This document shows positions 44,214 through 54,838 of a stretch of DNA of 64,000 nt, piece after piece; positions within the stretch are counted from its first letter, which is position 1; every line of letters begins with the position of its first letter. Made by a program: the position numbers and the translations under genes. The DNA is taken from NCBI RefSeq assembly GCF_001884735.1, contig NZ_MJAP01000012.1:124001-188000 (forward strand), read 5' to 3'. This DNA is from Natronohydrobacter thiooxidans. GTDB lineage: Bacteria; Pseudomonadota; Alphaproteobacteria; Rhodobacterales; Rhodobacteraceae. The notes beneath the pieces were generated by a model that saw only the letters and a list, made by a program, of their open reading frames with translations, made no database searches and had not been told where the DNA came from.

Positions 44214-45200
44214 GTGCCCAAGGACTTGCAGACAGGCGAGATGCGCACCGACTGGACGCGCAATGAGGCCGAGGCGATCTACGCCCAGCCCCTGATGGAT
44301 CTGCTGTTTCAGGCGCAGACGGTGCATCGCGCCCATTTCGATCCCAATCGGGTGCAGATGAGCCGCCTTCTGTCGGTGAAAACCGGCGGTTGCCCCGAGG
44401 ATTGCAGCTATTGCAGCCAATCGGCACGCAATGGCGCGCAGCTTTCCGCCAGCAAGCTGATGGAGGTCGAGCGCGTGCTGGCCGAGGCGCGCAAAGCCAA
44501 GGCGGCGGGGGCCACGCGCTATTGCATGGGCGCGGCATGGCGCAGCCCCAAGGAACGCGACATGCCCGCGATCGAGGCAATGGTGCGCGGTGTGCGCGAA
44601 CTGGGTATGGAAACCTGCATGACGCTGGGCATGCTGGATGAGGATCAGGTGCTGCGGCTGAAAGGCGCGGGGCTGGATTATTACAATCACAACATCGACA
44701 CGTCGGAATCCTTCTATCCCGAGATCATCACCACCCGCAGTTTTGCCGACCGGCTGGATACGCTGGACCGCGTGCGCGAGGCCGGGATCAAGGTCTGCTC
44801 GGGCGGTATTCTGGGCATGGGCGAGGCCGTGGGCGACCGGATCGACATGCTGCTGGCGCTGGCCACCCTGCCCGAGCATCCCGAAAGCGTGCCGATCAAC
44901 ATGCTGATCCCGGTCGAAAACACGCCGCTGGCCGATGCCGCCCCGGTGGATCCGATTGATTTCGTGCGCGTGGTGGCGCTTGGGCGCATCCTGATGCCGC
45001 GCAGCTATCTGCGGCTCTCGGCGGGCCGCACGGGGATGAGCGACGAAATGCAGGCTTTGTGTTTCTTCGCCGGGGCCAATTCGCTGTTCATGGGGGACAC
45101 GCTGCTGACTGCCGCCAATCCCGGCGAGGACCGCGACCAGAAACTGTTCGACAAGCTGGGCTTGCGGCCCGAGGCACCGGGCAGCGAAGGCGCGGCATGA
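44214..45200 (+). CDS. bioB: biotin synthase
   Basis: The 328-residue radical SAM enzyme starts with GTG after GGAGG. It has the CxxxCxxC [4Fe-4S] motif at Cys60, Cys64 and Cys67 (CPEDCSYC), then [10 protein letters not shown] and YNHNIDTS. It inserts sulfur into dethiobiotin in the last biotin step. It heads the bioBFDAZ operon behind two BioR-like boxes. The stop overlaps bioF (ATGA). Confidence 0.96.
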   Translation: MPKDLQTGEMRTDWTRNEAEAIYAQPLMDLLFQAQTVHRAHFDPNRVQMSRLLSVKTGGCPEDCSYCSQSARNGAQLSASKLMEVERVLAEARKAKAAGATRYCMGAAWRSPKERDMPAIEAMVRGVRELGMETCMTLGMLDEDQVLRLKGAGLDYYNHNIDTSESFYPEIITTRSFADRLDTLDRVREAGIKVCSGGILGMGEAVGDRIDMLLALATLPEHPESVPINMLIPVENTPLADAAPVDPIDFVRVVALGRILMPRSYLRLSAGRTGMSDEMQALCFFAGANSLFMGDTLLTAANPGEDRDQKLFDKLGLRPEAPGSEGAA

Positions 45201-46321
45201 GCCTGCTGGCGCCACAGCGCGGTTTGCTTGACGCCCTGAACCAGCGCGGGCGCAGGCGCATGTTGCAGCCGGTGGCCGGGGCGGATTTCGCCTCGAACGA
45301 CTACCTCGGGCTGGCCGGATCTGAGCTGTTGCGCGACCTGACCCGCGCGGCGCTGGACAGCGGCCTGCCCACCGGGTCCGGCGCGGCGCGTCTGTTGCGT
45401 GGCAATCATCCTGCCTTTGCCGCGCTGGAAACCGAGGCTGCCGCGCATTTCGGCGCGGGCGCGGCGCTATACTTCGGGTCAGGATACGCGGCCAATCTGG
45501 CGCTGTTTAGCGCGCTTCCTGCGGCGCGTGATCTGGTACTGCATGATGCGCTGATCCATGCCAGCGCGCTGGACGGGATGCGCCTTGGCCCGGCGACAAT
45601 CCGCGCCTTTGCCCATAGTGATGTGGATTCGGCACGCGACACGCTGCGCAACTGGCGCGCGGAGGGCGGGACGGGGCAGGTCTGGCTGGCGGTGGAAAGC
45701 CTCTATTCCATGGATGGTGATTTCGCGCCGCTGGACGATCTGGCGGCGCTGGCCGCAGAGGAAGGCGCTTTCCTGATCGTGGACGAGGCCCATGCCTCGG
45801 GCATCTGGGGCGATGGTGGCCGGGGCGTCGCCGCGCCCTTCGCGCATCTGGAACATGTGGTTACGCTGCACACCTGCGGCAAGGCTCTGGGCGTGCAGGG
45901 CGCGCTGATCTGTGCCGACCCGGTGCTGGTGGAGTTGCTGGTGAACCGGGCGCGCAGTTTCATCTATTCCACCGCGCCCTCTCCGCTTCTGGCCGAAGTG
46001 CTGCGCGGCGTGCTGGCGCATCTGGCGGCGGATCCCGCCCGCCGTCTGGCGCTGCTGGCGCGGGTGGCGCAGGCGGGCGATCTGGCGCGCAGCATCGGGC
46101 TGGCGCCATCGCAAAGCCAGATCCTGCCGGTGATCGTGCCGGGCGATACACGCTGCCTTGCCGCAGCCCATGCTTTGCAGGCGCGCGGCTTTGACATCCG
46201 CGCGATCCGCGCGCCCACTGTTCCCAAAGGGACCGAGCGCTTGCGGCTGTCGCTGACGCTGAACCCTGATGCGGCGGCGCTGCCCGCCGCCTTTGCCGCG
46301 CTGCAAGAGGTGCTCGCATGA
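45197..46321 (+). CDS. bioF: 8-amino-7-oxononanoate synthase
   Basis: The 374-residue alpha-oxoamine synthase begins at ATG 45197, overlapping bioB. It has [48 protein letters not shown] and the PLP lysine in [12 protein letters not shown]. It condenses pimeloyl-ACP (or -CoA) with alanine. It is slightly shorter at the N-terminus than E. coli BioF. Its stop overlaps bioD. Confidence 0.94.
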   Translation: MSLLAPQRGLLDALNQRGRRRMLQPVAGADFASNDYLGLAGSELLRDLTRAALDSGLPTGSGAARLLRGNHPAFAALETEAAAHFGAGAALYFGSGYAANLALFSALPAARDLVLHDALIHASALDGMRLGPATIRAFAHSDVDSARDTLRNWRAEGGTGQVWLAVESLYSMDGDFAPLDDLAALAAEEGAFLIVDEAHASGIWGDGGRGVAAPFAHLEHVVTLHTCGKALGVQGALICADPVLVELLVNRARSFIYSTAPSPLLAEVLRGVLAHLAADPARRLALLARVAQAGDLARSIGLAPSQSQILPVIVPGDTRCLAAAHALQARGFDIRAIRAPTVPKGTERLRLSLTLNPDAAALPAAFAALQEVLA

Positions 46322-46935
46322 CCGCTTTCATCGTCACCGGCACGGATACCGGCATAGGCAAGACGGTCTTTGCCGCCGGTCTGACCGCGCGGCTTGGTGC
46401 GCGCTACTGGAAACCGGTGCAGGCCGGGCTGGTGGACGAGACCGACAGCCAGACCGTCGCCCGCCTGTCCGGCCAGCCGGTGCTGCCCGAAGCCTACCGT
46501 CTGGCCCTGCCCGCCTCGCCCCATATTGCGGCGGCAGCAGAGGGGATCACGATTGATGAGCAGGCGCTGGCCCCACCACTCGCAGGCCCGCTGGTGATCG
46601 AGGGCGCGGGCGGGTTGATGGTGCCGCTGAACGCGCAGGCGACGTTTCTTGATGTCTTTGCGCGCTGGCAATTGCCGGTGATCCTGTGTGCACGCACGGC
46701 GCTTGGCACCATCAACCACAGCCTTCTGTCCATCGCCGCCCTGCACCGGGCGGGCGTGCCGCTGCATGGTGTGGTCTTCATCGGGCCAGAGGCGCGCGAG
46801 GTCGAGGCCACGATCTGCCGCATGGGCGCAACCCGTCATCTCGGCCGCCTGCCGATCCTGCAACGGCTGACACCGGACAGCCTGCGTGCGGCCTTTGACG
46901 CCTGCTTTCCCGCCGACAGGTTCGAACTGCCATGA
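46318..46935 (+). CDS. bioD: dethiobiotin synthetase
   Basis: The 205-residue P-loop enzyme opens with [18 protein letters not shown] and has [16 protein letters not shown] and [13 protein letters not shown]. It closes the ureido ring of dethiobiotin with ATP and CO2. It lies between bioF and bioA, with four-base overlaps at both ends. Confidence 0.94.
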   Translation: MTAFIVTGTDTGIGKTVFAAGLTARLGARYWKPVQAGLVDETDSQTVARLSGQPVLPEAYRLALPASPHIAAAAEGITIDEQALAPPLAGPLVIEGAGGLMVPLNAQATFLDVFARWQLPVILCARTALGTINHSLLSIAALHRAGVPLHGVVFIGPEAREVEATICRMGATRHLGRLPILQRLTPDSLRAAFDACFPADRFELP

Positions 46936-48182
46936 AGCCCGGCCCGATCTGGCACCCGTTCACCCAGCATGCGCTGTTTCCGCAGATGCGCGCCATCACC
47001 AGCGCCTCGGGCGCATGGCTGACCGACGCCAAAGGGACGCGGGTTTTCGACGCGATTTCCTCGTGGTGGGTGGTGACGCATGGCCATTGCCACCCGCATA
47101 TCGTGCAGGCCATCCGCGACCAGGCGGGGCGGCTGGATCAGGTGATCTTCGCCGGCCATACCCATGAACCCGCCGAGCGCTTTGCCGAACAACTGATGAC
47201 GCATCTGCCCGACGCACTGGCGCGGATCTTCTTTTCCGACAGCGGCTCTACCGCCGTCGAGGTGGCGCTGAAAATGGCGCTTGGCCATTTTCGCCATCGC
47301 GGCGAGACCCGCCATCGTATCGTGGTGATGGAACACGGCTATCATGGCGACACGGTGGGCACCATGTCGGCGGGCGAACGCGGCGCATTCACCCAACCCT
47401 ATGACCCTTTGCTCTACGCGGTTGATCGTATCCCCTTCCCCGCGCCGGGGCGCGAGCAGGACACGCTGGATGCGCTGGAGGCTGTCGCCCGCAAGCCGGA
47501 AACGGCGGCGCTGCTGATCGAGCCGCTGGCGCTTGGGGCGGGCGGGATGCTGTTCTACCCCCCTGCCCTGCTGGCAGAAATGGCCGCGATCTGTGCCCGG
47601 CATGGCGTGTTGCTGATCGCCGATGAGGTCATGACCGGCTGGGGCCGCACCGGGCGCTTTCTGGCCTGCGATCATGCAGGCGTGGTGCCGGATATCCTGT
47701 GTCTGTCCAAGGGCATTACCGGCGGGCATCTGCCGCTGGCGGTGACGCTGTGCCGCGAGGAGATATTCCAGTCGCATTGGTCGACGGACCGGCGGCGCAC
47801 CTTTTTCCATTCCTCCAGCTATACCGCCAATCCCATCGCCTGCGCGGCGGGGGTGGCCAATCTGGAACTCTGGGCGCGCGAACCGGTGCAGGCGCGCATC
47901 GAGGCGGTGGCCGCAGTGCAGACCGAGGGGCTGGCCCGGCTGCAGGCGCATCCGAAGATCACCGGCGCGCGGCAACTGGGCACCATACTTGCGGCAGAGA
48001 TCGGCGCGGGGGGGTATCTCTCGGATCTCGGCCCCGGCCTTTTGCGCTTCTTCACCGGGCGAAACCTGCTGATCCGGCCCTTGGGCAACACCGTCTACCT
48101 GCTGCCGCCCTATTGCAGCACGCGGACCGAACTCCGGGCCTGCCATGACGCCATTCTGGAGGCCGCCGATGCGCTGGGATGA
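46932..48182 (+). CDS. bioA: adenosylmethionine-8-amino-7-oxononanoate aminotransferase
   Basis: The 416-residue class III PLP aminotransferase shows [57 protein letters not shown] and the Schiff-base lysine in [13 protein letters not shown]. The WW pair and HPFTQ opening are characteristic of SAM-using BioA. It makes 7,8-diaminononanoate. Its end overlaps the chosen bioZ start by 14 bp. Confidence 0.95.
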   Translation: MKPGPIWHPFTQHALFPQMRAITSASGAWLTDAKGTRVFDAISSWWVVTHGHCHPHIVQAIRDQAGRLDQVIFAGHTHEPAERFAEQLMTHLPDALARIFFSDSGSTAVEVALKMALGHFRHRGETRHRIVVMEHGYHGDTVGTMSAGERGAFTQPYDPLLYAVDRIPFPAPGREQDTLDALEAVARKPETAALLIEPLALGAGGMLFYPPALLAEMAAICARHGVLLIADEVMTGWGRTGRFLACDHAGVVPDILCLSKGITGGHLPLAVTLCREEIFQSHWSTDRRRTFFHSSSYTANPIACAAGVANLELWAREPVQARIEAVAAVQTEGLARLQAHPKITGARQLGTILAAEIGAGGYLSDLGPGLLRFFTGRNLLIRPLGNTVYLLPPYCSTRTELRACHDAILEAADALG

Positions 48183-49146
48183 GCGCGGCGTAGCCATGGC
48201 CGGTTTCGGGCATTTCCTGCCCGAACGGCGCGTGGAGAATGCCGAGATTGAGGCCGAGTTCGGCCTCGCCCCCGGCTGGATCGAACAGCGCAGCGGCATT
48301 CGCAGCCGCCATTACGCCGCGCCCGGTCAGGCGGTGAGCGATCTGGCAATACCCGCCGGGCGCATGGCCTTGCAGGCCACCGGGCTGCGGCCGGGGCTTT
48401 TGCTGCTGGCGACCTCGACCCCCGATCATCTGCTGCCGCCCACCGCACCGCTGGTCGTGCATCACCTGGGTCTTGATTGCGGCGCGGTGGATCTTGCCGG
48501 GGCCTGCGCGGGTTTCCTGCATGCGCTGGCGCTGGGGGCCGGGCATGTGCGCATGACCGGGCAGCCGGTGCTGGTGATCGCCGCGAATATCCTGTCGCGC
48601 CGCATGGCCGCCGATGACATCACCACAAGGGCGCTCTTTGCCGATGCCGCTGGCGCAGTGGTTCTGGCGCCGACGGATGATCCCCGGCAGGGGCCGGTCG
48701 CCACGGTATTGCGCTCGGACGGTGCCGGGCATGGCATGATCCGCATTCCCCGGGGCGGCTCGCGCCTGCCCTATGATGCCACGGGCGCGGGCGGGCTGGC
48801 CATGCAGATGCCGGACGGGCGGGCCGTCTTCACGCGGGCGGTGAGTGGCATGGTTGACTCGGCCCGTGAGGCATTGACCGAGGCGGGACTGACAGCGGCT
48901 GACATCCGCACCTGGGTCGCGCATCAGGCCAACCGGCGGATCCTCGACAAGGTGGGCCAAAGCCTGGGTCTGGACGGCGCGGACTGGCTGGGCACGCTTG
49001 AGCGCCACGGCAATTCCTCCGCCGCGACCATGCCACTGGCGCTGTCATGCCACGCGGCAGAGGGCCGGGCCTTGCGGTCGGGCCCGGCCCTGCTGTCGGC
49101 CTTTGGCGCAGGGCTGATCTGGGGCGCTGTGGTCTGGAACACCTGA
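48169..49146 (+). CDS. bioZ: BioZ, KAS III-like enzyme for pimeloyl precursor synthesis
   Basis: The 325-residue thiolase-fold protein has the complete Cys113-His252-Asn282 triad (DLAGACAGFLHAL, VAHQANRR, ERHGNSSAATMP) of FabH-type enzymes. Being the last gene of bioBFDAZ identifies it as BioZ, which in Agrobacterium and Brucella condenses a glutaryl thioester with malonyl-ACP, so the BioC-BioH route is not needed. ATG 48169, behind GGAGG within bioA, was preferred over ATG 48196. Confidence 0.9.
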   Translation: MRWDERGVAMAGFGHFLPERRVENAEIEAEFGLAPGWIEQRSGIRSRHYAAPGQAVSDLAIPAGRMALQATGLRPGLLLLATSTPDHLLPPTAPLVVHHLGLDCGAVDLAGACAGFLHALALGAGHVRMTGQPVLVIAANILSRRMAADDITTRALFADAAGAVVLAPTDDPRQGPVATVLRSDGAGHGMIRIPRGGSRLPYDATGAGGLAMQMPDGRAVFTRAVSGMVDSAREALTEAGLTAADIRTWVAHQANRRILDKVGQSLGLDGADWLGTLERHGNSSAATMPLALSCHAAEGRALRSGPALLSAFGAGLIWGAVVWNT

Positions 49147-49263
49147 GCAGCCACTGCCGAGGCCCATCAGCGCGGCACAAGTGCAGGGCAATGACTGCCT
49201 GCTGTCAGGGAGCAGCGCATATCCTGCCGGGCACTGCAACAACAGCTTGTCGCCTGGCGCGCG

Positions 49264-49758
49264 TCACAGCGCCTCTGCGTTCACCGTGCTCTCCGCAAGC
49301 TTGGTGAGCTTTTCATCCGTCGCCGATTCCTCCTTCAGGGTCTCGCTGAGCAGTTTGGCGGCGTCTTTCATGTCCAGTTCGGTAGCCCAGCGATGCAATG
49401 TGCCATAGCGGGCGATCTCGTAATGCTCGACCGCCTGTGCCGCCGAAATCAGCCCGGCATCGAGCGCGGCAGAGCCCTTGAACTCTTCCATGATTTCCTC
49501 GCCCTCGGCGATGATGCCCTCGATGGCCTCGCAGGTCTTGCCGCGCGGGGCCTTGCCCACCAGTTCGAAGACTTTCTGCAGTCGCTCGATATGGGTTTCC
49601 GTCTCTTCGCGGTGGTGTTCAAAGGCGGCAGCCAGCTTTTCTGATTGCGCAGCGCGTTGCATCTTCGGTAGCGCCTTCACTATCTTGCGCTCTGCATAAT
49701 AGATGTCGCGCAGTGTATCGACGAAAAGGTCGTCAAGGGCCTTATCCTTGGCGGGCAT
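49264..49758 (-). CDS. YciF/DUF892 ferritin-like stress protein
   Basis: The 164-residue helical protein starts at ATG 49758 after AAGGAG. The pattern LDDLFVDTLRDIYYAERKIVKALPKM, HHREETETHIERLQKVF and AVEHYEIARYGTL is that of DUF892 (YciF), with paired Glu/His that may bind iron. Relatives are induced by osmotic and general stress. An EcfG-like promoter lies about 70 bp upstream, and the trehalose block follows on the same strand. Confidence 0.88.
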   Translation of the reverse strand: MPAKDKALDDLFVDTLRDIYYAERKIVKALPKMQRAAQSEKLAAAFEHHREETETHIERLQKVFELVGKAPRGKTCEAIEGIIAEGEEIMEEFKGSAALDAGLISAAQAVEHYEIARYGTLHRWATELDMKDAAKLLSETLKEESATDEKLTKLAESTVNAEAL

Positions 49759-49826
49759 GAGCTTCTCCTTCTTGTATTTTGCACCACGGCTCTTCAAAGC
49801 CGCGGCGTGGTCAAGCAACAACTCAG

Positions 49827-49851
49827 AACCAGCACAGCGCTGCATTGTTCC
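49827..49851 (-). promoter_or_regulatory. EcfG-like promoter of the DUF892 gene
   Basis: On the reverse strand GGAAC is followed after 16 bp by GGTT, one mismatch from the alphaproteobacterial general-stress consensus GGAAC-N16/17-CGTT. Confidence 0.5.
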
Positions 49852-49955
49852 ACGCGAGTCTCCACTTGGGCGCATGAATTTGCCAGGCTGCGGAAGCCTG
49901 CAAATTGCTGTGCAGATCCCATTGCGGCACCTGCGTCAAATGGAAGAGGTTGCAT

Positions 49956-50696
49956 TCAAATGGCCTGCGTCAGGCGTCTGAGCCAGTCATGCACATCGCC
50001 AACTGTTGCCAGCCCGAAACAGGCCGAACTTGGCTTCTGTCGTCCGACCCGCACGGAGATGCCGTTGTTGCGGTTCACCCATTCGAAACCCGCTTCATCC
50101 GAGGTGTCATCGCCCAGAAAGACCGGCTTTCGTCCGCGGAAGGGTGGGCGCGACATGAACCAGGCAATCGCGGCACTTTTCAAAGCTTTTTCGGGCAGCA
50201 ATTCGACCCCTGCATGGCCTTCGACCAGCCGATAGCCGCAGGGCAGTCGGGACAGGGCGTTCCGACAGGCCCTGATGACTGCCGGCAAGGCCTCGGGTGC
50301 GGCGCGCGTATGGATTGCAAGGACGGGGCCCTTGTGCTCGAAATAAACACCGTCGCGATGCAGAAAACTGGCCTCCAACTCTGAAAACACCGGCGCCACT
50401 TCGGCGGCAGCCGCCTGCCCGCTTTCAAATTCATCACCCAGTAACAATTCGATTCCAAAAGTTCCGGCGGCGGCGAAGCCGGTCGCTCCGAACAGCCGCT
50501 CCACCATCGCCAGATTTCGCCCTGTCACAAAGGCCATCGCACCGTCGAGAGCGCGGTTCAGTTCCTGCAGGATATCCGGCAGATCCGGTGCGACCCTGAC
50601 GCCATCAGGATGGGCGGCATGCTCGACCAGCGTGCCGTCAATATCCAGAAACAGGGCCAGTTCAGAAAGCTCAGGGATCGGGGGTGTTTGCATCAT
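49956..50696 (-). CDS. otsB: trehalose-6-phosphate phosphatase
   Basis: The 246-residue HAD-superfamily phosphatase has motif I LFLDIDGTLVEH (nucleophile and acid Asp), motif II FVTGRN, the Lys of VELLPEKALKSAA, and motif IV VFLGDDTSDEAGFEWVN. It removes phosphate from trehalose 6-phosphate. Its start lies 26 bp inside the end of otsA, so the two are coupled. Confidence 0.94.
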   Translation of the reverse strand: MMQTPPIPELSELALFLDIDGTLVEHAAHPDGVRVAPDLPDILQELNRALDGAMAFVTGRNLAMVERLFGATGFAAAGTFGIELLLGDEFESGQAAAAEVAPVFSELEASFLHRDGVYFEHKGPVLAIHTRAAPEALPAVIRACRNALSRLPCGYRLVEGHAGVELLPEKALKSAAIAWFMSRPPFRGRKPVFLGDDTSDEAGFEWVNRNNGISVRVGRQKPSSACFGLATVGDVHDWLRRLTQAI

Positions 50697-52485
50697 TCCG
50701 CGCTCTGTTGAGTGTGGCTGGGTCGGGCTGGGTGCGCAGGTTCCGGCGGCGCCCGCGTTCCTGTGCCGCCGTGCGCACCTTCAGCAGCCGCTTGCGACTG
50801 CGCAGGCGCACGGCATCCTCCAGCATTCGCCCCGCCCAACGATAAATGTTCTTGTTGCGCACGGTTTCGCGCATGCGGTGCATCCGTTCCCCCTGTTCGA
50901 CCAGCGGCATTTCAAGCGCGGCCTTGAGTGTCGAAGCGAGCTGCGCAATGTCAAACGGATTGACCGCCAGCGCTTCCGGCAGCTCTTGCGCGGCACCTGC
51001 AAAGCGCGAGAGGATCAAGACACCATCGGAGTTTTCCCGCTCGGCGACAAACTCCTTCGCCACCAGATTCATGCCGTCATGCAGCGAGGGCACGGCGCAA
51101 ATATCGGCTTCGCGGTATAATGCGCGGAGATCATCGCGGGCGAAATGCTCGTCCATGAACTGCAGGGGCTTGTAGTCTTCAGTCTCGAAACGTGCGTTAA
51201 TCGCCGCGCTGATCTTCAGGCACTGCCTGCGCAGGTTGCGATAGGATTCGACCCCGCCCCGGCTGGGGGCAGCAACATAATACAGATGTATCCTGCCACG
51301 CCATTCGGGATAGCGCAGAAGCAGGTCTTCAAAAGCCGCCAGAAATTCCGGAATGCCCTTGGTATAGTCAAGCCGCCCAACGGCCAGTATCAGCTTCGCG
51401 TCGGCTTTCATGTCGAGGGATTTTCGCGCACTGAGCGCGGGGACGGCCACAGGTTCTGACCGGGCGGGCCATGCTATGGAAATGGGATAGGTGCAGTTAC
51501 GCGATGTCTTGCCGCCATATCGCACTGACCAGTCTTCACGGCTGACCCTGCTTTCGAGCGTGCGCTCGACGCAATCAATCAGATTGATGCGGAACAGCGG
51601 AACCTGAAAGCCGATAATATCCGATCCCAGAAGCCCGTCCAGAAGCTCGGCAGCATGAGGACAGATGCCGAATACTTCCGCATTGGGCCAGGGAATATGC
51701 CAGAAAGTGACGATTGTGGCATTGGGCAGACGTTCGCGGATCATGCGGGGCAGCAAGGCAAAATGATAGTCCTGCACAATGACCATCGGGGCTTCGGAGC
51801 GCGCTTCCTGCGCTACAGCATCAGCAAACCGGGCATTGACGGTGCGGTAATGTTCCCAGTCCTGCTGACGAAAAACCGGCCGGACAAAGGCATTGTGGCA
51901 TAGTGGCCAGAGGCTTTCATTGGCATAGCCAAGATAATATCCTTTCTCTTCTTCCTCACTGAGCCAGACGCGGCGCAACGTGTAGCTCGGCTCGCCGGGC
52001 GGAACCCTTAGCCGGTCATTGGCATCCACCGTTTCTCGGTCCGCCGATCCGCTGCCATGCGCAATCCATGTCCCGCCGCAGCCGCGCGCAATCGGCTCCA
52101 GCGCAGAGACCAGCCCACCGGCGGGCATCTCGCAGCGGATACCATCGGGTTGCATGGAATGCATGTAGGGCTCGCGGTTGGACACAAGTATCATATCCGT
52201 TCCAGCCAGATCATGCTTGATGAGGTTGCGCAGACGCGCCAGATCCCACAGATTCCGGTTTGGCGCCTCTCCAACACCCGCAGGGCCTTCCCCGGACGCG
52301 CCCGGCCGCATGCCATGCAACTGGTCTGCTGGCGCTGCATTTTCTTCGGGAACGCCACCCGCGCGGCCAGTCCACAGCCAGCCCCCACGAATAAGTTTCC
52401 GCAGTTTGTCGAACCTGCCTGGCAATCGCTCAAAGGTGACCGGATGGTAAGGGCCATGCTCGGTGTTATTGTCCTGCACGCTCAT
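50671..52485 (-). CDS. otsA: trehalose-6-phosphate synthase with N-terminal extension
   Basis: This GT20 enzyme makes trehalose 6-phosphate from UDP-glucose and glucose 6-phosphate. ATG 52485 follows AGGAAAAG and gives 604 residues. The catalytic domain starts only near residue 98 (DMILVSNREPYM), then PAGGLVSALEPI, QDYHFALLP, FWHIPWPNAEVFG, VGRLDYTKGIPEFL and LHDGMNLVAKEFVA, covering the substrate-binding Arg and Lys. The N-terminal 95 residues (FERLPGRFDKLRKLIRGGW...) are absent from E. coli OtsA (474 aa), and the C-terminus is very basic. An EcfG-like promoter lies 110 bp upstream. Confidence 0.93.
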   Translation of the reverse strand: MSVQDNNTEHGPYHPVTFERLPGRFDKLRKLIRGGWLWTGRAGGVPEENAAPADQLHGMRPGASGEGPAGVGEAPNRNLWDLARLRNLIKHDLAGTDMILVSNREPYMHSMQPDGIRCEMPAGGLVSALEPIARGCGGTWIAHGSGSADRETVDANDRLRVPPGEPSYTLRRVWLSEEEEKGYYLGYANESLWPLCHNAFVRPVFRQQDWEHYRTVNARFADAVAQEARSEAPMVIVQDYHFALLPRMIRERLPNATIVTFWHIPWPNAEVFGICPHAAELLDGLLGSDIIGFQVPLFRINLIDCVERTLESRVSREDWSVRYGGKTSRNCTYPISIAWPARSEPVAVPALSARKSLDMKADAKLILAVGRLDYTKGIPEFLAAFEDLLLRYPEWRGRIHLYYVAAPSRGGVESYRNLRRQCLKISAAINARFETEDYKPLQFMDEHFARDDLRALYREADICAVPSLHDGMNLVAKEFVAERENSDGVLILSRFAGAAQELPEALAVNPFDIAQLASTLKAALEMPLVEQGERMHRMRETVRNKNIYRWAGRMLEDAVRLRSRKRLLKVRTAAQERGRRRNLRTQPDPATLNRARNDANTPDP

Positions 52486-52594
52486 CTTTTCCTGCTCTGA
52501 TCTGTCTTTGGTCCACGGAGCATCGAAGCGCCGAACGGGTGGTGTGAGAGGCGCCGTCTGTCGGAAATTCACCTCGATGCTCCGATCACCGTCC

Positions 52595-52619
52595 AACCAC
52601 GGAAAAGCCAGTTTGTTCC
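52595..52619 (-). promoter_or_regulatory. EcfG-like promoter of otsA-otsB
   Basis: GGAAC-N16-GGTT on the reverse strand, in the 151-bp gap between the debranching-type gene and otsA. It matches the motif before the DUF892 gene and differs from the consensus by one base. Confidence 0.5.
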
Positions 52620-52636
52620 TGCCCTTGGCAAAGCCG

Positions 52637-54817
52637 TCAGTTGAGATGATAGACCAGCGTAGGGCGCGCCGAGCAGCCGGAACGATTGACAGCGCAAGCC
52701 ACCTGATCGTCCTTGCGTTGGAAATCGATACTGAGTTGCGCCCCGCAGATATCCAGATTCTTGATCGTAAGCTGGTCGATCCCTGCAGGCAGTCTTGGTG
52801 CAACGACGCGAACATCGCGCGCGGGGGCGTCAATCTCGATGCCCAAAGTGGTCTTGAGCAACATGAACGCCGCCGCCGCCGCCCAGGCTTGCGGGGCGCA
52901 GGCTACGGGATAGGCCACCGGCCCCTCCCCAGAGACCCGCGCAAAGCCGCAGAACAACTCGGGCACGCTCTTGCCGAAATGAAACGACGCCTCGAACAGG
53001 CGGGCGAGCGCGCGCGCCGCATAGTCGGGCTGGTCATAGAGCGTGATGCCGACAGTGCAGATCGCAGTATCATGTGGCCAGACCGATCCGTTGTGATACG
53101 AGAGAGGGTTGAAGCGCGCTTCACCGATTGCGACGGTGCGCAACCCCCAGCCTGTCTGGAAATCGGATCTATCAAAGGCCCGCGCCAGCGCCTGACCGCG
53201 CTGCTCCGAGGGTAGTCCCGAGTAGAGCAGATGCCCCGCATTGGTCGTCCGAACCGCACATTGGCGGGCGTCCCCGTCCAGCGCCAACGCGTAGAATTCC
53301 TTGTCCGGCATCCAGAAGCAGCGCTCGACCGTCTGGCGCAGCGTTTCGGCACTGGCCAGCAATTTCGCATGATACTCCTGCTCGCCGCGTCGTGCCGCCA
53401 TTTCCGCCATACCGGTCAGCGCAAGATAGGCGTAGCCCTGAACCTCGACGAGACTGATCGGCCCTTTCGCAAGCGTGCCGTCAGCATGAAACACTGCATC
53501 AGGGCTGTCCTTCCAGCCCTGATTGATCAGCCCCGTTCCCCGCATATAGGACACCAGACCGTTCGGGTTTTCCGCGCGTTTGGTTTCAATCCACGAAATT
53601 GCGCTTCGCAAAGCGGGCCAAAGCGCGTCGATGAAGGCATCATCAGCCGTTCGACGGGCATATTCTGCGGCCAGGTGCACGAATAGCGGCGTCGTGTCGA
53701 CCCCTCCGTAATACCGCGCAAAGGGCACCTCGCGCGTCTGCGCCATTTCCCCCTGCCTCGTCTCGTGCAGGATTTTTCCCGGTTCTGCCTCTGAAAAATC
53801 GTCATGTTCCTGCGCCTGTGTCGCAGCCAGAAAGCGCAGGACCCCGCGCGCCAGAGCAGGATCAAGCCAGAGGATAGCGAGTGCAGTTATGATACCGTCC
53901 CGCCCGAAAGGCGAGGAGAACCACGGAATGCCGGCCGAGGGATACAGGCCGGTTTTCAGGTCAGTGGAGAGAAGTGCAATATCGGCACGTGTCCGGCTCA
54001 GCCACTCGTTGAAGAGCGGGCCGGATGTTTGCACAGACGCACCGCTCTGGCGCTTCATCTTCATCGCCCGATGGGCAGCGGCCTGGTGTCTGCGATGACG
54101 TATCCGGCCCGGTGCGGTCCGCTCTGCCCCCGCTTCGATGTAGAGAAGCCTGCGCGCGCCGCGCGGCAGATGCATGCCAAAATGGATCTCGCTCCCTTCA
54201 CCAGCCACGGTAACGGGTTGCGAAAAGCTCAGCGTCAGACCGCGGCTATTGTCATCCAGCCCTTCGTAGGCAAAAGCGATATGGTGGCTGCCCGATCTGA
54301 TGGGCAATAATTGCCCCCGTGCCCGGCGGGTCATGCCACGCACCTCGAATATGTCGCGGAAATCTGCGGCGATCTGGAAGGCAAGCGGCAGGTCGACCGG
54401 AGCATCCCCGTAATTCGTCACAGTGATCCGCTCGAAGATACGTTCATTTCTCAGGAAGCGTTTGCGGTTTAGATGAATACTGCCTTGTTGCAGCCTGCCG
54501 CCATCCGCAAAAGCGATGCCCGGATTGGTCAGGTTTGCCTCGAAATACACATGATCGCTCGACAAGGCAGATCCAAGCAACACCGGGCGACGCCCGCCAA
54601 TCTGCAGCACGAAGCGCGACAAAAGGCGTGTATCTTTGCAAAAAAAGCCGTCGGCGAAGCCGACAATGTCGCCTTGACGCCCAGCCAGCAAGAAACAATC
54701 AGCCTCTTTCAGAGCGGCCTGGCTGGCGCTGAAACTCGGGGCATCTTCTTCGCTCTCGGCCACCGCAGCAAGCGGGTCGATCATGTGCTCGTCGAATTCG
54801 CATGGCGCATCAGCCAT
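52637..54817 (-). CDS. amylo-alpha-1,6-glucosidase/glycogen-debranching-type protein
   Basis: The 726-residue protein starts after AGGAGG. It has an N-terminal glycogen-debranching beta domain (GFFCKDTRLLSRFVLQIGG, about residues 56-74; FLRNERIFERITVTNYGD) and a C-terminal (alpha/alpha)6-barrel with PWFSSPFGRDGIITALAILW, YYGGVDTTPLFVHL, INQGWKDSPDAVFHADG and NGSVWPHDTAICTVG. Such proteins accompany trehalose and GT4 genes in stress clusters of alphaproteobacteria. Whether it debranches glycogen or acts on another glucan is not known; no other glycogen gene is nearby. Confidence 0.85.
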   Translation of the reverse strand: MADAPCEFDEHMIDPLAAVAESEEDAPSFSASQAALKEADCFLLAGRQGDIVGFADGFFCKDTRLLSRFVLQIGGRRPVLLGSALSSDHVYFEANLTNPGIAFADGGRLQQGSIHLNRKRFLRNERIFERITVTNYGDAPVDLPLAFQIAADFRDIFEVRGMTRRARGQLLPIRSGSHHIAFAYEGLDDNSRGLTLSFSQPVTVAGEGSEIHFGMHLPRGARRLLYIEAGAERTAPGRIRHRRHQAAAHRAMKMKRQSGASVQTSGPLFNEWLSRTRADIALLSTDLKTGLYPSAGIPWFSSPFGRDGIITALAILWLDPALARGVLRFLAATQAQEHDDFSEAEPGKILHETRQGEMAQTREVPFARYYGGVDTTPLFVHLAAEYARRTADDAFIDALWPALRSAISWIETKRAENPNGLVSYMRGTGLINQGWKDSPDAVFHADGTLAKGPISLVEVQGYAYLALTGMAEMAARRGEQEYHAKLLASAETLRQTVERCFWMPDKEFYALALDGDARQCAVRTTNAGHLLYSGLPSEQRGQALARAFDRSDFQTGWGLRTVAIGEARFNPLSYHNGSVWPHDTAICTVGITLYDQPDYAARALARLFEASFHFGKSVPELFCGFARVSGEGPVAYPVACAPQAWAAAAAFMLLKTTLGIEIDAPARDVRVVAPRLPAGIDQLTIKNLDICGAQLSIDFQRKDDQVACAVNRSGCSARPTLVYHLN

Positions 54818-54838
54818 GTGCGGCCTCCTTTCTAGCCA

